From a candidate division CSSED10-310 bacterium (GTDB lineage: Bacteria > CSSED10-310): DNA of 64,000 nucleotides. Positions 24,374 through 34,518 of the stretch are shown here, one piece after another. The stretch's first letter is position 1, and every line of letters begins with the position of its first letter. Under the pieces are notes generated by a model. That model ran no database searches and was not told the origin of the DNA. It saw only the letters and a program-made list of their open reading frames with translations. A program made the translations under genes and the position numbers. The DNA lies in assembly GCA_016931515.1 (NCBI GenBank), contig JAFGEQ010000015.1:62001-126000 (forward strand), read 5' to 3'.

Positions 24374-24828
24374 AAACCCGTACAATTACTGAGAACAAGA
24401 AAGCCCGTCGCAACTACGAGATTGAAGACACATTTGAAGCCGGTATCGTCCTCGTCGGAACAGAAGTGAAATCACTCCGTTCAGGCGGTATTAATCTGAA
24501 AGATTCCTATGCAAAAATTGTAGATGGTGAGCTGTTCCTGGTCGGCTGCCACGTCGCCCCCTATTCCCACGGAAATATCATGAACCATGATCCGGAACGT
24601 CCCCGGAAATTGTTAATGAAGAGACGTGAAATACAAAAGTTGATCGGAAAAATCAACGAGCGCGGCTTTACTCTTATACCGATCAAGCTGTACTTCAATG
24701 AGCGAGGTCTGGTGAAAGTGCTGCTCGGGCTGGGCAAAGGCAGAACGCATTCCGATAAGCGATCGGTCATAAGGGAGCGAGATATCGAGAGAGACATGGA
24801 ACGGGAACTCCGACGCGGATACAAATAA
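24370..24828 (+). CDS. smpB: SsrA-binding protein SmpB
   Basis: The 152-residue protein has the full SmpB pattern: ENKKARRNYEIEDTFEAGI, LVGTEVKSLR, NLKDSYAKI, HVAPYSHGN, RPRKLLM and a basic C-terminal tail. It delivers tmRNA to stalled ribosomes. Its ATG overlaps the cutA stop by four bases. A tmRNA gene would be expected somewhere in the genome, but none lies beside it. Confidence 0.96.
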   Translation: MKTRTITENKKARRNYEIEDTFEAGIVLVGTEVKSLRSGGINLKDSYAKIVDGELFLVGCHVAPYSHGNIMNHDPERPRKLLMKRREIQKLIGKINERGFTLIPIKLYFNERGLVKVLLGLGKGRTHSDKRSVIRERDIERDMERELRRGYK

Positions 24829-24904
24829 CCCGGAGTTAATGCCTGACCATAGACAAGCGCCTCCAACATTTTTACAATAAGGCGTAATCTGCTGATGGAT
24901 GAAT

Positions 24905-24933
24905 TTGACGAGCGGTTGTCTATCTCGTCTAAT
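24905..24933 (+). promoter_or_regulatory. Predicted sigma70 promoter of pgk
   Basis: TTGACG (24905-24910) and TCTAAT (24928-24933) are 17 bases apart, 39 bases before the ATG at 24973. Both boxes match consensus at five of six positions. Confidence 0.62.
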
Positions 24934-24972
24934 CATTCACTCAATTGGCAATCGATTAAACGGGAGGTTGTT

Positions 24973-26160
24973 ATGGCTGGAAAAAGAAGCATCAACGATA
25001 CGGTTCTAACGGGCAAACGAGTATTCATGCGAGTTGATTTCAATGTACCGATCCGCAACGGACAAGTTGCGGACGATAATCGGATTCAAGCCGCTCTCCC
25101 TTCGATACAAACAGTGATCCGGCAAAAAGGAAAGCTGATCCTTGCATCTCACCTGGGTGAACCCAAAAACGGTTTTGAAGCAGCTTTCAGCTTGAAACCT
25201 GTCGCGGAAAAACTTCAAGATATCTTGAAGCAACCTGTTTCAATGGCTGGTGATTGTATCGGGGATGCTGTTCAGGAAGCCGTGCTTGGAATGAAGGATG
25301 GGGATGTCCTGATGCTGGAAAACCTGAGATTTCATTCGGGAGAGAAGAAAAATGACCCGGTGTTTTCAGCTTCACTCTCTAAAAATATTGATGTATATGT
25401 CAATAATGCGTTCGGCACCTGTCACCGGGCTCATGCATCCATTGTGGGAGTACCACAATTGGTCAAGGATAGCGCTGCAGGTGATCTGGTTATAAAAGAA
25501 ATCCAGTATCTGGACACGGCAATCAGAGACCCGAAGCGACCTTTAATCGCCATACTCGGCGGCGCCAAAGTATCCGGTAAACTCGCTCTGATAAAAAATC
25601 TCCTGCCCAAAGTGGACGGCTTTCTGATCGGAGGTGCCATGGCGTTCACTTTCCTTAAAGCGATGGGGTATGATGTCGGAGGATCTCTGGTTGAAGACGA
25701 TCTGATCGAAGTAGCGCTGGAAATTTTGGATCTGGCCAGCGAGGACGGCAAACTGTTCCTGTTACCATCCGACGCTGTTGTTGCAAGATATGCAGAACCC
25801 GGCGTCGCGGTTAAAATAGTAAGTATCTCGGATATACCGCCGGAAATGAAAGGGTTCGATATCGGCCCCGACACGATTCGTCAATTTGGCGAGGAAATTT
25901 CCCATGCCGGAACAATTGTATGGAACGGTCCGATGGGGATGTTCGAGATAGCGGAATTTGCATCGGGCACATTTGAACTCGCACGCTGTGTGGCTGCATC
26001 ATCCGCAATCAGCATAGTAGGTGGAGGCGATTCCGCATCAGCCATTAAAAAAGCCGGTGTCGCCAATCAGATAACGCATTTGTCAACAGGCGGGGGTGCC
26101 AGTCTGGAGTATCTGGAAGGCAAGATACTTCCGGGAATCGCTGTGCTGCCGGATGCTTGA
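24973..26160 (+). CDS. pgk: Phosphoglycerate kinase
   Basis: The 395-residue enzyme transfers phosphate between 1,3-bisphosphoglycerate and ADP in glycolysis. It has KRVFMRVDFNVPI near the N-terminus, HLGEPK, LENLRFH, NNAFGTCHRAHAS, LGGAKVSGKL, a WNGPMGMFE segment and the C-terminal GGGDSASA and STGGGASLE loops. Length is normal for bacteria. ATG at 24973 has GGGAGG upstream; a start 26 codons earlier would lie before the promoter's -10 and is rejected. No gapA or tpi is adjacent. Confidence 0.96.
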   Translation: MAGKRSINDTVLTGKRVFMRVDFNVPIRNGQVADDNRIQAALPSIQTVIRQKGKLILASHLGEPKNGFEAAFSLKPVAEKLQDILKQPVSMAGDCIGDAVQEAVLGMKDGDVLMLENLRFHSGEKKNDPVFSASLSKNIDVYVNNAFGTCHRAHASIVGVPQLVKDSAAGDLVIKEIQYLDTAIRDPKRPLIAILGGAKVSGKLALIKNLLPKVDGFLIGGAMAFTFLKAMGYDVGGSLVEDDLIEVALEILDLASEDGKLFLLPSDAVVARYAEPGVAVKIVSISDIPPEMKGFDIGPDTIRQFGEEISHAGTIVWNGPMGMFEIAEFASGTFELARCVAASSAISIVGGGDSASAIKKAGVANQITHLSTGGGASLEYLEGKILPGIAVLPDA

Positions 26161-26208
26161 TTCATCATGCATCTCTGACGAAACTCCATCCGCAAACCGG
26201 TTTTACTC

Positions 26209-27378
26209 TCACGATCCGGTTTGTAACCGCACAATTGCTTCCGTATAAACCTGCCTCAAAGGCACACCGGCAGTCTCCGCACAACGACGGCAATCTTCAT
26301 ATTCAGGTGCCAGATGCGTATTACTGCAAACCACGCGCACCATCCCCCATCGCGTCTGCACTGATTTCACCTGTCTGAGCTGCCGATATCTGCGGACATC
26401 CCACTCCCGTACACCCAGGGTGCTCGATTCCCGGAAGATCAACTCCCGGACAGTCTTCACGGCATCGGGTCTGCAAAGAACCCGTATCAAATGTCCGACA
26501 CGATTCTTTTTCCGGCAGGTCGATAGAACCGATACATCAAGCACACCGGCGGTTGTAATAAGACACTCGGTAAGAAATGCGATTAATTCCGGAGTATCAT
26601 CATCAATATCCGTCTCGATAAACGTCAACGTCTCCGGTTCACAATTCTGATCCCTCTGTTGATCACTCTCACAGATCATGGCGCGAAGCACGTTGGCTCG
26701 GTCTCCATCATCCCTTTCGCCCGCCCCATAACCGACGCAAATCGGACGAATTGTGCCCGGAGGGTCGAAGGAATCAATAAATTCAGCAGCCAGAGCTGCA
26801 CCAGTCGGAGTTGTGCGTTCACCGGGAAGATCATCAATCATGACAGGAATTCCTGTGAGTAAGATCGCCGTTGCCGGAGCGGGCACCGGAACCACTCCAT
26901 GCGAAAAGCTGACGGTACCGGATCCGGTATTGATTGGCGTGGAGTGGATCCGGTCAATCCCCAGCCTGTTGAGTCCCCATGCAACACCCAGAATATCCAC
27001 GATTGTATCCAGGCCACTGACCTCGTGAAGATGTACTTTTTCCATGGAAACTCCATGAACCTCTGATTCAGCGGCGACTATCCGCTCAAAAACAGCCAGC
27101 GCAGATTTTATTACGTCAGGTTTTAATCCCGAATCATTGATTGTTGACCGGATGTCTTCGACATGGAGATGATGCCGCTGAGTATCAGGATAAACCTTGA
27201 GAGAGATAGCGTTTATACCCTTTTTTATAACTTTTGATATAACGACCTCTTCACGTTTAATACCCAAACCTGACAACATATCCCTGAGTTCGGATTCATT
27301 CAGTCCGGCATCGAGCAAGGCTCCCAGAAACATATCGCCACTTATCCCTGCATAACACTGCAGATGTAATATTTTCAT
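26209..27378 (-). CDS. larC: LarC-like nickel-pincer cofactor biosynthesis protein
   Basis: The 389-residue protein starts MKILHLQCYAGISGDMFLGA, the signature of the LarC (DUF111) family, followed by HLHEVSGLDTIVDILG, a GTVSFSHGVVPVPAPAT region and a CRKKNRVGHLIRVLC segment. LarC inserts nickel into the pyridinium dithiocarboxylate pincer used by lactate racemase and some other enzymes. No larA, larB or larE gene is in the window. ATG follows GGAGG at eight bases. It is divergent from the sensor kinase gene and convergent with pgk. Confidence 0.88.
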   Translation of the reverse strand: MKILHLQCYAGISGDMFLGALLDAGLNESELRDMLSGLGIKREEVVISKVIKKGINAISLKVYPDTQRHHLHVEDIRSTINDSGLKPDVIKSALAVFERIVAAESEVHGVSMEKVHLHEVSGLDTIVDILGVAWGLNRLGIDRIHSTPINTGSGTVSFSHGVVPVPAPATAILLTGIPVMIDDLPGERTTPTGAALAAEFIDSFDPPGTIRPICVGYGAGERDDGDRANVLRAMICESDQQRDQNCEPETLTFIETDIDDDTPELIAFLTECLITTAGVLDVSVLSTCRKKNRVGHLIRVLCRPDAVKTVRELIFRESSTLGVREWDVRRYRQLRQVKSVQTRWGMVRVVCSNTHLAPEYEDCRRCAETAGVPLRQVYTEAIVRLQTGS

Positions 27379-27509
27379 TGATAAATCCTCCGCTTCGCTT
27401 GTCTGTTTCACAGATTCTTCATACACTGTTTTTATTCGAGGCAATCGTCTCGATTAAAGCCTTCCGGCTATTGACCTTGATCAGGATATCGGATGTTTGG
27501 ACAAACGCA

Positions 27510-30500
27510 ATGACAAAAACACTCGCCAGACTTTCTTACATCAGTCTAATCGGCGTGATTTTTTCCGTTATCGGTCTTTCAGGCGGTTTCCCCATGAAGT
27601 TGGCGAGCCGTGTAAATGCCGCTTCGAACCTGCCAGGTACCCCAATGGCTGTATCGCCTTTCCTGACCGATATCGCTCAACAAGTCGCTGACCACCAGCG
27701 CGCCATACTGTCTTTAAGCCAATCAAACGATGATGAAATGTCGCTGTTCCAAAGCCTGGACAGACTTCGGGGAACCGGACATCGACATGATCCGAAGATA
27801 CTGGATCCTCTGATGAAAGCAACAGCGTTGATCGATGTAAATGGGCACTGGCTGGCATGGACTGGAACACCCTTTGAAATCGATCCTGAATGGTTGAACC
27901 TGATCGCAGAATCCGAATCGGATGCATCTGCCGTCTATCTTCTTGAGACTCCAATCTCTTTATGTACCATACACTTGCAGCGTCTCGGTGACCGGATTGC
28001 CGTTGTGCAATTGACATTCCTGGAATGGAATCCTGACGATATCCATACCGGGACTATTCGTATTGCTTCCAATCCTGTCATCATACAACTTACATACCAC
28101 ACCCCCTTCCAGTTTTTGCCAGGAGTAATGTATCTTGAAAATGGACTAACCGATCCCCTGCTGGACACACTCTTCACTCCATTGGAGATGACGGATCATC
28201 CTGTTGAGAAACTGCGAAATTGGCGCTTAATCCGTTTGGCTGAAGCAGTCTCGCTTCCCGGCTTCTTTGCCGGGGACTTTATTGGCATACATTCGGCCCT
28301 GACGATCAGTCTTATTGGTCTTGCTTTCTGGTTTCTGACCAGTTTTCTGATAATCCGGCCGTCCGGACGAATCAAGCGTCTCCTGACAGGAACAGGATGC
28401 TTGATTGCTATCCTGGCAGCAGTACATTACCTGCCTCGCCTGGCAACGACACTGATTTACGATACCGGATCCGCCTGGTGGCCTGATTTTATAGGCGAAT
28501 ACGGATACCTCTCGCTGATTCTTCCTTTATCGACTCTGCTTGTTTCCGGTGCATTGATTCGTATCATATTATGGTCCGCTGCAACGGCACTGAAGAATCC
28601 GGATCCTTCGAAGGGGAAGAAAGCGGGACATGGTATTCCAGGATGGGTGTGTCAGGCGCTGGCTGTTATCTGCCTGTCACCATTGCTGATCATACGATCC
28701 GACAGCGTTGCTCGGGAGACAATCTCAACCAGGCTGCAAAACTGGGTCATCAACCGGACGGACCTTGTTCCCCTGGCGCTGGAAACCAATCTCCGAATTC
28801 TGGCTGTTTCTGCCACGGAATTCTTATCTACCGGTCAGTTAAAGCCGGAATTTCCTGCACTGGAATTATGGCGACGGAGTGACCTGCATGCATTGAGAAC
28901 CGATTTCGGAATTCAGCTCTTACAGAACGATGGCAGGATTTTGGATCAATTCTCTCCACGATTTTCCTTGCAGCCAATACATGAAGATGCTCTGTTGCAG
29001 ACGGATTCCTCCAAAGACGGTCGTCTGATTATTCCATCAAAACTCCAGCGTGGCGTACTTCGCGCATGCACAACGGGGCTGGCTGCCATTCGATCAGATG
29101 ACCAAACAATTGGTTTTTTAGTCGTCCAGATACCATCCGGTCCGGAATCGATCATTCCTCTCCCGGGCCAATGGGGCGACAATGTTCAGTTATTTATTGC
29201 CAGAGGCGGATCCAGCACGGATTGGCCCACCGATTGTCCTGTTGATTATCCGTTCGATTGGATCGTAACCACCTCGGATTCGCAGCGCTGGATGACAGAT
29301 CCTGAGAAACGCTTTCATGTTTTACTCTACCAGTTACCGGATTCCGGGACTCCACTTCCTGAATTCGTGATCTGCCTGCTTCCTGTGCAATCCCTTATCG
29401 CTCACCTGGCCGGTGTCGCAAGACTAATCCTGATGGCCTTGATGATCCTGATACCCGGTCTCCTTTATCTTGAAATTCGTCGAATCATCAGAATACGGGT
29501 CCAAAAATCGTATGGATCTTTCACTCGACAACTCCTCGGTGCTTTTTTACTTCCGGTCATCATCCTGCCGATCGCCTTCGCTGCATCGGTCCATAGGCTG
29601 ATTCAGGATACCAGTGTTGAATATCAGGCTCTCCAATTGCGCAATCTCTACCAGCAGAACATGGTGCATATCAGGGAAAAAATCATTACTGAAGCCACTC
29701 GAATTCTGGCAGATATTGAACAGCAGTTGATCTGTACCGGGGAAATTATAGATCACGCCGGCTGCCCATGGACCGTATTGGATGAGTATGGTCGGCCGAT
29801 GATGACCGGGACACAACCCCCTGTCTCCGATCTCCCTCTGGCAAGTGTCTCTAAAATTTATCAGGAAAAACACACCGGTAACATCACGAACAGCGCTGTC
29901 GTTTACCAGTCGTCAACCCCCGGCGAACTGACCGCACAAATCGTGATCCCCTTTCCATATTCACGTCATTACAATGATGACATGCAGTTTTCCGGAACAT
30001 TCATCTGTGAACTTCCGATAACCGGTACACTTATCCGAAGTGTACTCGATCCGGCCGATGCGACTCTCGATATTTATTCAAGGGATTTCATTGTCGCATC
30101 CAATCGTCCGGAGTTGTTTAACACAGACGTGCTCCCGATCCGTATGCGATCCAATCTTTATCGACGTATGTTTCTGAATGAGCAGGACTCTATAATCGAG
30201 ATCAACCGGAATAGGAACTACTTCTCCATAACCCAATCGATCCTCTCCGATTCTGGTAATCCGGTTGCTGCTGTCGTGCTTACATCCTCTCATCCGCCCT
30301 TTACCCCGGTACCGGTGGAACCACAGGAATGGTTTCTACTGGCAACAGCATTTCTCATTATTTCAGGTATCGTGTTTTCTCTGTTTTTTGGACGCCGTAT
30401 CGCCAAACCAGTACAGGACCTGACAATAGGTGCCCGGCAACTATCAGCTGGTGATTTCACAATCAGGGTCCCGGAAATTGGTGTCGGTGAAACTCGATTA

Positions 30501-31631
30501 CTCACAAGAACATTCAATACGATGATCGATGATCTGCAGAGACAGCGAAGGGACCTGCAGGAGCGACATGCTTTTATCAGCACGGTTCTCGCAAGCATGT
30601 CCTCCGCAATACTGGCTGTCGACGATGCGGATCATGTATTGGCTGTCAATAAAGCATTCCGGTCTTTTTTTGAACTCGGAGATTCGGATCTCGTTGACAC
30701 CACCGTCACCGACCTGCTCAAACAAATTGATTGCCCGGAACTGATTGACGCCTACAGGGAACAGGATTTTACAGACAGCAGCGATCAACGCATTATCCGT
30801 CTGTTCAAGGAGGGTCGAATCATCCATTTAGCTCTTCGTTTTGTGGGTCTTGAATCCTCTGAAGGAAAAACCGGCCATCTGACAATACTTGATGATGTCA
30901 CCGGAACAATTCAGTCGTCCAAACTTCAAGCCTATGCAGATCTGGCCCGACGAATAGCTCACGAGATAAAAAATCCTCTTACTCCGATACAATTGTCGAT
31001 CGAACACATGCGTCAGGCATGGGATGATCGTGTGCCAGATTTTCAGAATGTATTTAATCAGTGTATTTCCATGGTACTCGAAGAAGTTCAAAGTCTTGAA
31101 CACATTTCGAGCGAATTCTCACGATTCGCCCGATTCCCGAAACCGGTTTTTCGAATTGCTGATATTAGAGATCTGATACATGACATCGGCATGCTTTATC
31201 CCGCTCCACCCGATGGAATTAACCTGAAATTGGAAATGTCGAGCGATGAATTACTTTGCAGATTTGATCATGATCAGATGAAGCGGGTTATAATCAATCT
31301 TGTCCAGAATGCTTTCCATGCCATGGGAACCGGAGGCGATTTGACTGTGAGGGCGTTTGGAGATGACCGCTGGATTATCCTGGAAGTCAAAGATACGGGG
31401 CATGGAATGGATCGGGATACTTTATTGCATTTGTTCGAGCCGTATTTTAGTACGAAACGAGAGGGGACGGGGTTAGGCCTTGTCATTACAAGGGCAGTTA
31501 TAGAAGCTCATGATGGTGATATACAAGTCTCCAGTACTCCCGGAACTGGAACGTGTTTTACGATTCGGCTGACACGTGTTAAAAAAGGTGACTTGACCAG
31601 TGATGATCCGGTCTTTGCAGGAGAAGATTAA
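27510..31631 (+). CDS. Giant NtrY-like membrane sensor histidine kinase
   Basis: The 1373-residue protein has about eight hydrophobic spans spread over its first 1000 residues with large extracytoplasmic segments. Next come HAMP (from about nt 30390, IAKPVQDLTIGARQLSAGDF), a PAS domain (from about nt 30570), a HisKA domain with RRIAHEIKNPLTP (phosphoacceptor His about residue 1151) and an HATPase end with NLVQNAFHAMG, DTGHGMD and GTGLGL. The AHEIKNPLTPIQLSIEHM pattern is characteristic of NtrY. NtrY proteins are usually near 700-760 residues, so the input part is greatly enlarged. The ATG at 27510 lacks a good ribosome site. The partner regulator follows with a one-base overlap. Confidence 0.85.
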   Translation: MTKTLARLSYISLIGVIFSVIGLSGGFPMKLASRVNAASNLPGTPMAVSPFLTDIAQQVADHQRAILSLSQSNDDEMSLFQSLDRLRGTGHRHDPKILDPLMKATALIDVNGHWLAWTGTPFEIDPEWLNLIAESESDASAVYLLETPISLCTIHLQRLGDRIAVVQLTFLEWNPDDIHTGTIRIASNPVIIQLTYHTPFQFLPGVMYLENGLTDPLLDTLFTPLEMTDHPVEKLRNWRLIRLAEAVSLPGFFAGDFIGIHSALTISLIGLAFWFLTSFLIIRPSGRIKRLLTGTGCLIAILAAVHYLPRLATTLIYDTGSAWWPDFIGEYGYLSLILPLSTLLVSGALIRIILWSAATALKNPDPSKGKKAGHGIPGWVCQALAVICLSPLLIIRSDSVARETISTRLQNWVINRTDLVPLALETNLRILAVSATEFLSTGQLKPEFPALELWRRSDLHALRTDFGIQLLQNDGRILDQFSPRFSLQPIHEDALLQTDSSKDGRLIIPSKLQRGVLRACTTGLAAIRSDDQTIGFLVVQIPSGPESIIPLPGQWGDNVQLFIARGGSSTDWPTDCPVDYPFDWIVTTSDSQRWMTDPEKRFHVLLYQLPDSGTPLPEFVICLLPVQSLIAHLAGVARLILMALMILIPGLLYLEIRRIIRIRVQKSYGSFTRQLLGAFLLPVIILPIAFAASVHRLIQDTSVEYQALQLRNLYQQNMVHIREKIITEATRILADIEQQLICTGEIIDHAGCPWTVLDEYGRPMMTGTQPPVSDLPLASVSKIYQEKHTGNITNSAVVYQSSTPGELTAQIVIPFPYSRHYNDDMQFSGTFICELPITGTLIRSVLDPADATLDIYSRDFIVASNRPELFNTDVLPIRMRSNLYRRMFLNEQDSIIEINRNRNYFSITQSILSDSGNPVAAVVLTSSHPPFTPVPVEPQEWFLLATAFLIISGIVFSLFFGRRIAKPVQDLTIGARQLSAGDFTIRVPEIGVGETRLLTRTFNTMIDDLQRQRRDLQERHAFISTVLASMSSAILAVDDADHVLAVNKAFRSFFELGDSDLVDTTVTDLLKQIDCPELIDAYREQDFTDSSDQRIIRLFKEGRIIHLALRFVGLESSEGKTGHLTILDDVTGTIQSSKLQAYADLARRIAHEIKNPLTPIQLSIEHMRQAWDDRVPDFQNVFNQCISMVLEEVQSLEHISSEFSRFARFPKPVFRIADIRDLIHDIGMLYPAPPDGINLKLEMSSDELLCRFDHDQMKRVIINLVQNAFHAMGTGGDLTVRAFGDDRWIILEVKDTGHGMDRDTLLHLFEPYFSTKREGTGLGLVITRAVIEAHDGDIQVSSTPGTGTCFTIRLTRVKKGDLTSDDPVFAGED

Positions 31632-32998
31632 TGGCAGGAAAAACAGTTTTAGTAATCGACGATGAAGCAGGTATCCGTAAAAGTCTAAAGATGATTCTGG
31701 AATATGCCGGGTATCATGTTGAAGAGGCGGAGGATGGTATCGCAGGGCTCTCACAAGCACGCAAACATCGACCGGATTGTGTGCTGCTGGATATAAAAAT
31801 GTCCGGAATGGATGGATTGGAAGTTCTGGAAAGCCTGATGTCGGATTACCCTGTCCTGCCGGTTATTATACTGTCAGGACATGGTTCGATTGAAACGGCG
31901 GTTCGGGCGACTCGGCTTGGGGCTTACGATTTCCTTGAAAAACCCCCTAAAAAAGACCGTATTCTGCTGACAATTCGCAATGCTCTCAATCTGTCCAATC
32001 TTGAAGCGAGAATGAAAGCATCAGAATCAAATACGGCATGGGAAATGATCGGTGATTCTTCAGCCATCAAAGCAATCAGGACTCTCGTTCAAAGAGTGGC
32101 GCCTTCACCGTTGCCTGTGCTTGTGCGTGGCGAGAGCGGTACCGGCAAAGAACTGGTTGCCAGAGCAATACACGATGCATCAAATCGCAATGACGGACCG
32201 TTTATCCAGGTCAACTGCGCTGCTATTCCCGAAGATTTGATTGAAAATGAGTTATTTGGCCATGAAAAGGGTGCCTACAGCGGTGCCGGTGAACGCCGGA
32301 CCGGGAAGTTTGAGATGGCACATCATGGGACACTGTTTCTGGATGAGATTGGAGATATGTCTTTAAAAACGCAGGCGAAGGTATTACGAGCACTGCAGGA
32401 GGGCGAGTACCAGCGTGTCGGAGGCAATCGCACATTGCATGCGGATGTTCGTATCGTAGCCGCGACAAACCAGGATCTTGAGGTCATGATTCAGGAAGGT
32501 TCTTTTCGCGAAGATCTCTTCCACAGGATTAATGGAGTCCCAATCTGGATTCCGCCCTTGCGTGACAGAAACGAAGATATTCCACTGCTTGTTCTCTATT
32601 TTTCGACTCGATTCAACGCTGTGAACGGTCTTCAGACTCCCCCGTTTTCGAAAGACGGTATCGAATGGCTTCAGCGACAATCATGGAAAGGGAACATACG
32701 GGAACTAAAAAACTTCATTGAGCGTCACCTGATTCTCTGCACAGAACCGACAATATCAGGTGCTTATCTGCAGAGATCAGCCGGATCAGTATCTGTGGAA
32801 GTCGGCCAATCCTCCGACACCATTCTGACAGCTCATAACACCTTGCAGGATTTCAAGGACGCCGCCGAAAAAGCGTTTCTGATACAAAAACTCCAGCAGA
32901 ACAATTGGAATATTAAAGCAACCGCAGAAGCCATTGGGACTCCACGATCAAATCTTTACAAACGTATGCAATTTCTCGGCATCGAGAGAAGTCCTTAA
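31631..32998 (+). CDS. NtrC-family sigma54-dependent response regulator
   Basis: The 455-residue regulator has a receiver domain with phosphoacceptor D54 (LLDIKM), an AAA+ domain with Walker A GESGTGKE (167-174), Walker B region GTLFLDEIGDM and a C-terminal Fis-type helix-turn-helix (about 427-454). The sigma54-contact loop reads GAYSGA (214-219) where the consensus is GAFTGA, with Thr to Ser and Phe to Tyr changes. Its ATG overlaps the kinase stop (TAATG), so the two are an obligate pair. It should open sigma54 promoters when phosphorylated. Its stop overlaps the convergent radical SAM gene by four bases. Confidence 0.92.
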   Translation: MAGKTVLVIDDEAGIRKSLKMILEYAGYHVEEAEDGIAGLSQARKHRPDCVLLDIKMSGMDGLEVLESLMSDYPVLPVIILSGHGSIETAVRATRLGAYDFLEKPPKKDRILLTIRNALNLSNLEARMKASESNTAWEMIGDSSAIKAIRTLVQRVAPSPLPVLVRGESGTGKELVARAIHDASNRNDGPFIQVNCAAIPEDLIENELFGHEKGAYSGAGERRTGKFEMAHHGTLFLDEIGDMSLKTQAKVLRALQEGEYQRVGGNRTLHADVRIVAATNQDLEVMIQEGSFREDLFHRINGVPIWIPPLRDRNEDIPLLVLYFSTRFNAVNGLQTPPFSKDGIEWLQRQSWKGNIRELKNFIERHLILCTEPTISGAYLQRSAGSVSVEVGQSSDTILTAHNTLQDFKDAAEKAFLIQKLQQNNWNIKATAEAIGTPRSNLYKRMQFLGIERSP

Positions 32999-34518
32999 AA
33001 ATCAATCAGGGATACTCTTGTTGTGACAACGTTTCGAGGATTCATCCGGTGTTCCATGTGTCGCAAATACATCAGAGTAAAAAAACGTCGGGCCCGGAGG
33101 ATGCTCCGTCGTATTCCGATGAAGTACCCCCAGTAAAACAGGCTGAATAAAATCCGTCCCCATTTCGAATGCCTCCTGGCAAGCAGAAAACGAATAATCG
33201 GGCCGGGCGTCTTCGGAACGGATCGCATTAAACGGTTCAACAATGTCGGGCGATACCGGAAAAATTCCTCATTATATAATTTGTCATTACCTTCACCTAC
33301 AAGTCCGTCTCTTATCGCACATTGTTCAAGCATGGTCTTCGGGTAGAAAATCAAGCTGACAATCCCCACGAAGAACGGCTTTTTCAGGTATGACAGCACA
33401 CTTACAGTATCAGCCACTTCCTCTTCCGTCTCATACGGATTGTCCGTGATGACATCAACTCGAATATCCACAATCTGTCGTCGATTTTCATGAAGAATAT
33501 TCATACACTTGTAAAACTGGTCCTGTGTAACTTTCCTCTGATATATATCATTCGATACTCGGGCACTGCCCGATTCAAGTCCGACGTGAACACCAACAAG
33601 CCCTGCCGGCACCAGCATGTCTATTTTTTCTTTAGTCACTGCAATCGGATTTGCCCAGCAGAAAAAAGGCAGATCAATGTTATTGAGGTAGAGGGAACAA
33701 AAACTCTCGAACCAGGTGCGATCACCGTAGAAAAAGGAGTCGTCCATAAACACGAATCCTTTAAGATTTGGATATTTTGCTTTTATTTCAGTCATCTCAC
33801 CGATGAAATGCTCCGGTGAGCGGCGGCGCAGATACGGCCCGTGAGTTATGGTTCTAAGGGCTGAATTGCAGCAATACGTGCAGTTATGCGGACATCCACG
33901 GCTGGACATCACATAGTGAGTATCCATAAATCCGGGTATATAGCATCGCCAAATTCCATCATCAATCGTTTGTATCCGGCCACCATGAAAAATCCTGTGG
34001 GCGGAATCTTCATGATCCGGGAATGGCAGCGAACTGAGGTTATCCTCCCTGGGTGCCGGTGAATTCATGATGATGGATCCATCTGTTCGTTTCACCCAGA
34101 TCCCCGGAATTGACTGAAAATCTTTATCCTCAGATATCGCTTTTACCAGCTCCAGCATCGGCTTTTCACCTTCACCGATACAGACCATATCCGCATATTC
34201 GAGACATTCATCCGGTGAAATCGTCGGGTGGATTCCTCCCCAGATTATTGGGCACCGACAAGCCGATCGGATTGCTGTATGCATTCCAATCACCCTCCGC
34301 CAGTGACTGCTCATCAAACTGACACCCAAAAGATCAGGAGTCTCCTCCAAAATCCAATCACTGATCTTTTCCAATTCCTCCTCAGTCTCCAGGTGGTTAA
34401 ACTCCTTGGGAACAAACAATATCTTTACATTAAATCCGGCTTGTCGCAGAACTGCCGATATCATTCGCACTCCAAAACATACCAGCGTGTTTTCAACGCT
34501 GATCAACACGATCTTCAT
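32995..34518 (-). CDS. B12-binding-type radical SAM enzyme
   Basis: The 507-residue protein has an N-terminal B12-binding-like Rossmann region, with LLGVSLMS near residue 65 and an IIWGGIHPTISPDE segment at 91-104, then the radical SAM cluster motif CPHNCTYC (C209, C213, C216) and a C-terminal domain. This is the layout of BchE/HpnP-like enzymes that methylate or cyclise unactivated carbons. The classic base-off histidine motif DxHxxG is not seen, so cobalamin binding is not certain. Its start overlaps the methyltransferase stop by four bases (ATGA). Confidence 0.85.
   Translation of the reverse strand: MKIVLISVENTLVCFGVRMISAVLRQAGFNVKILFVPKEFNHLETEEELEKISDWILEETPDLLGVSLMSSHWRRVIGMHTAIRSACRCPIIWGGIHPTISPDECLEYADMVCIGEGEKPMLELVKAISEDKDFQSIPGIWVKRTDGSIIMNSPAPREDNLSSLPFPDHEDSAHRIFHGGRIQTIDDGIWRCYIPGFMDTHYVMSSRGCPHNCTYCCNSALRTITHGPYLRRRSPEHFIGEMTEIKAKYPNLKGFVFMDDSFFYGDRTWFESFCSLYLNNIDLPFFCWANPIAVTKEKIDMLVPAGLVGVHVGLESGSARVSNDIYQRKVTQDQFYKCMNILHENRRQIVDIRVDVITDNPYETEEEVADTVSVLSYLKKPFFVGIVSLIFYPKTMLEQCAIRDGLVGEGNDKLYNEEFFRYRPTLLNRLMRSVPKTPGPIIRFLLARRHSKWGRILFSLFYWGYFIGIRRSILRARRFFTLMYLRHMEHRMNPRNVVTTRVSLIDF

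Noticed and set aside
24829-24972. Possible tmRNA gene next to smpB
   Set aside because: No acceptor arm or tag reading frame is visible in the spacer before pgk; the spacer holds only the pgk promoter.
26193-26223. Inverted repeat CAAACCGG and CCGGTTTG at the pgk-larC convergent end
   Set aside because: A 15-base loop and the lack of a T-run on either side make it a weak terminator; it also overlaps the larC 3' end. Not called.
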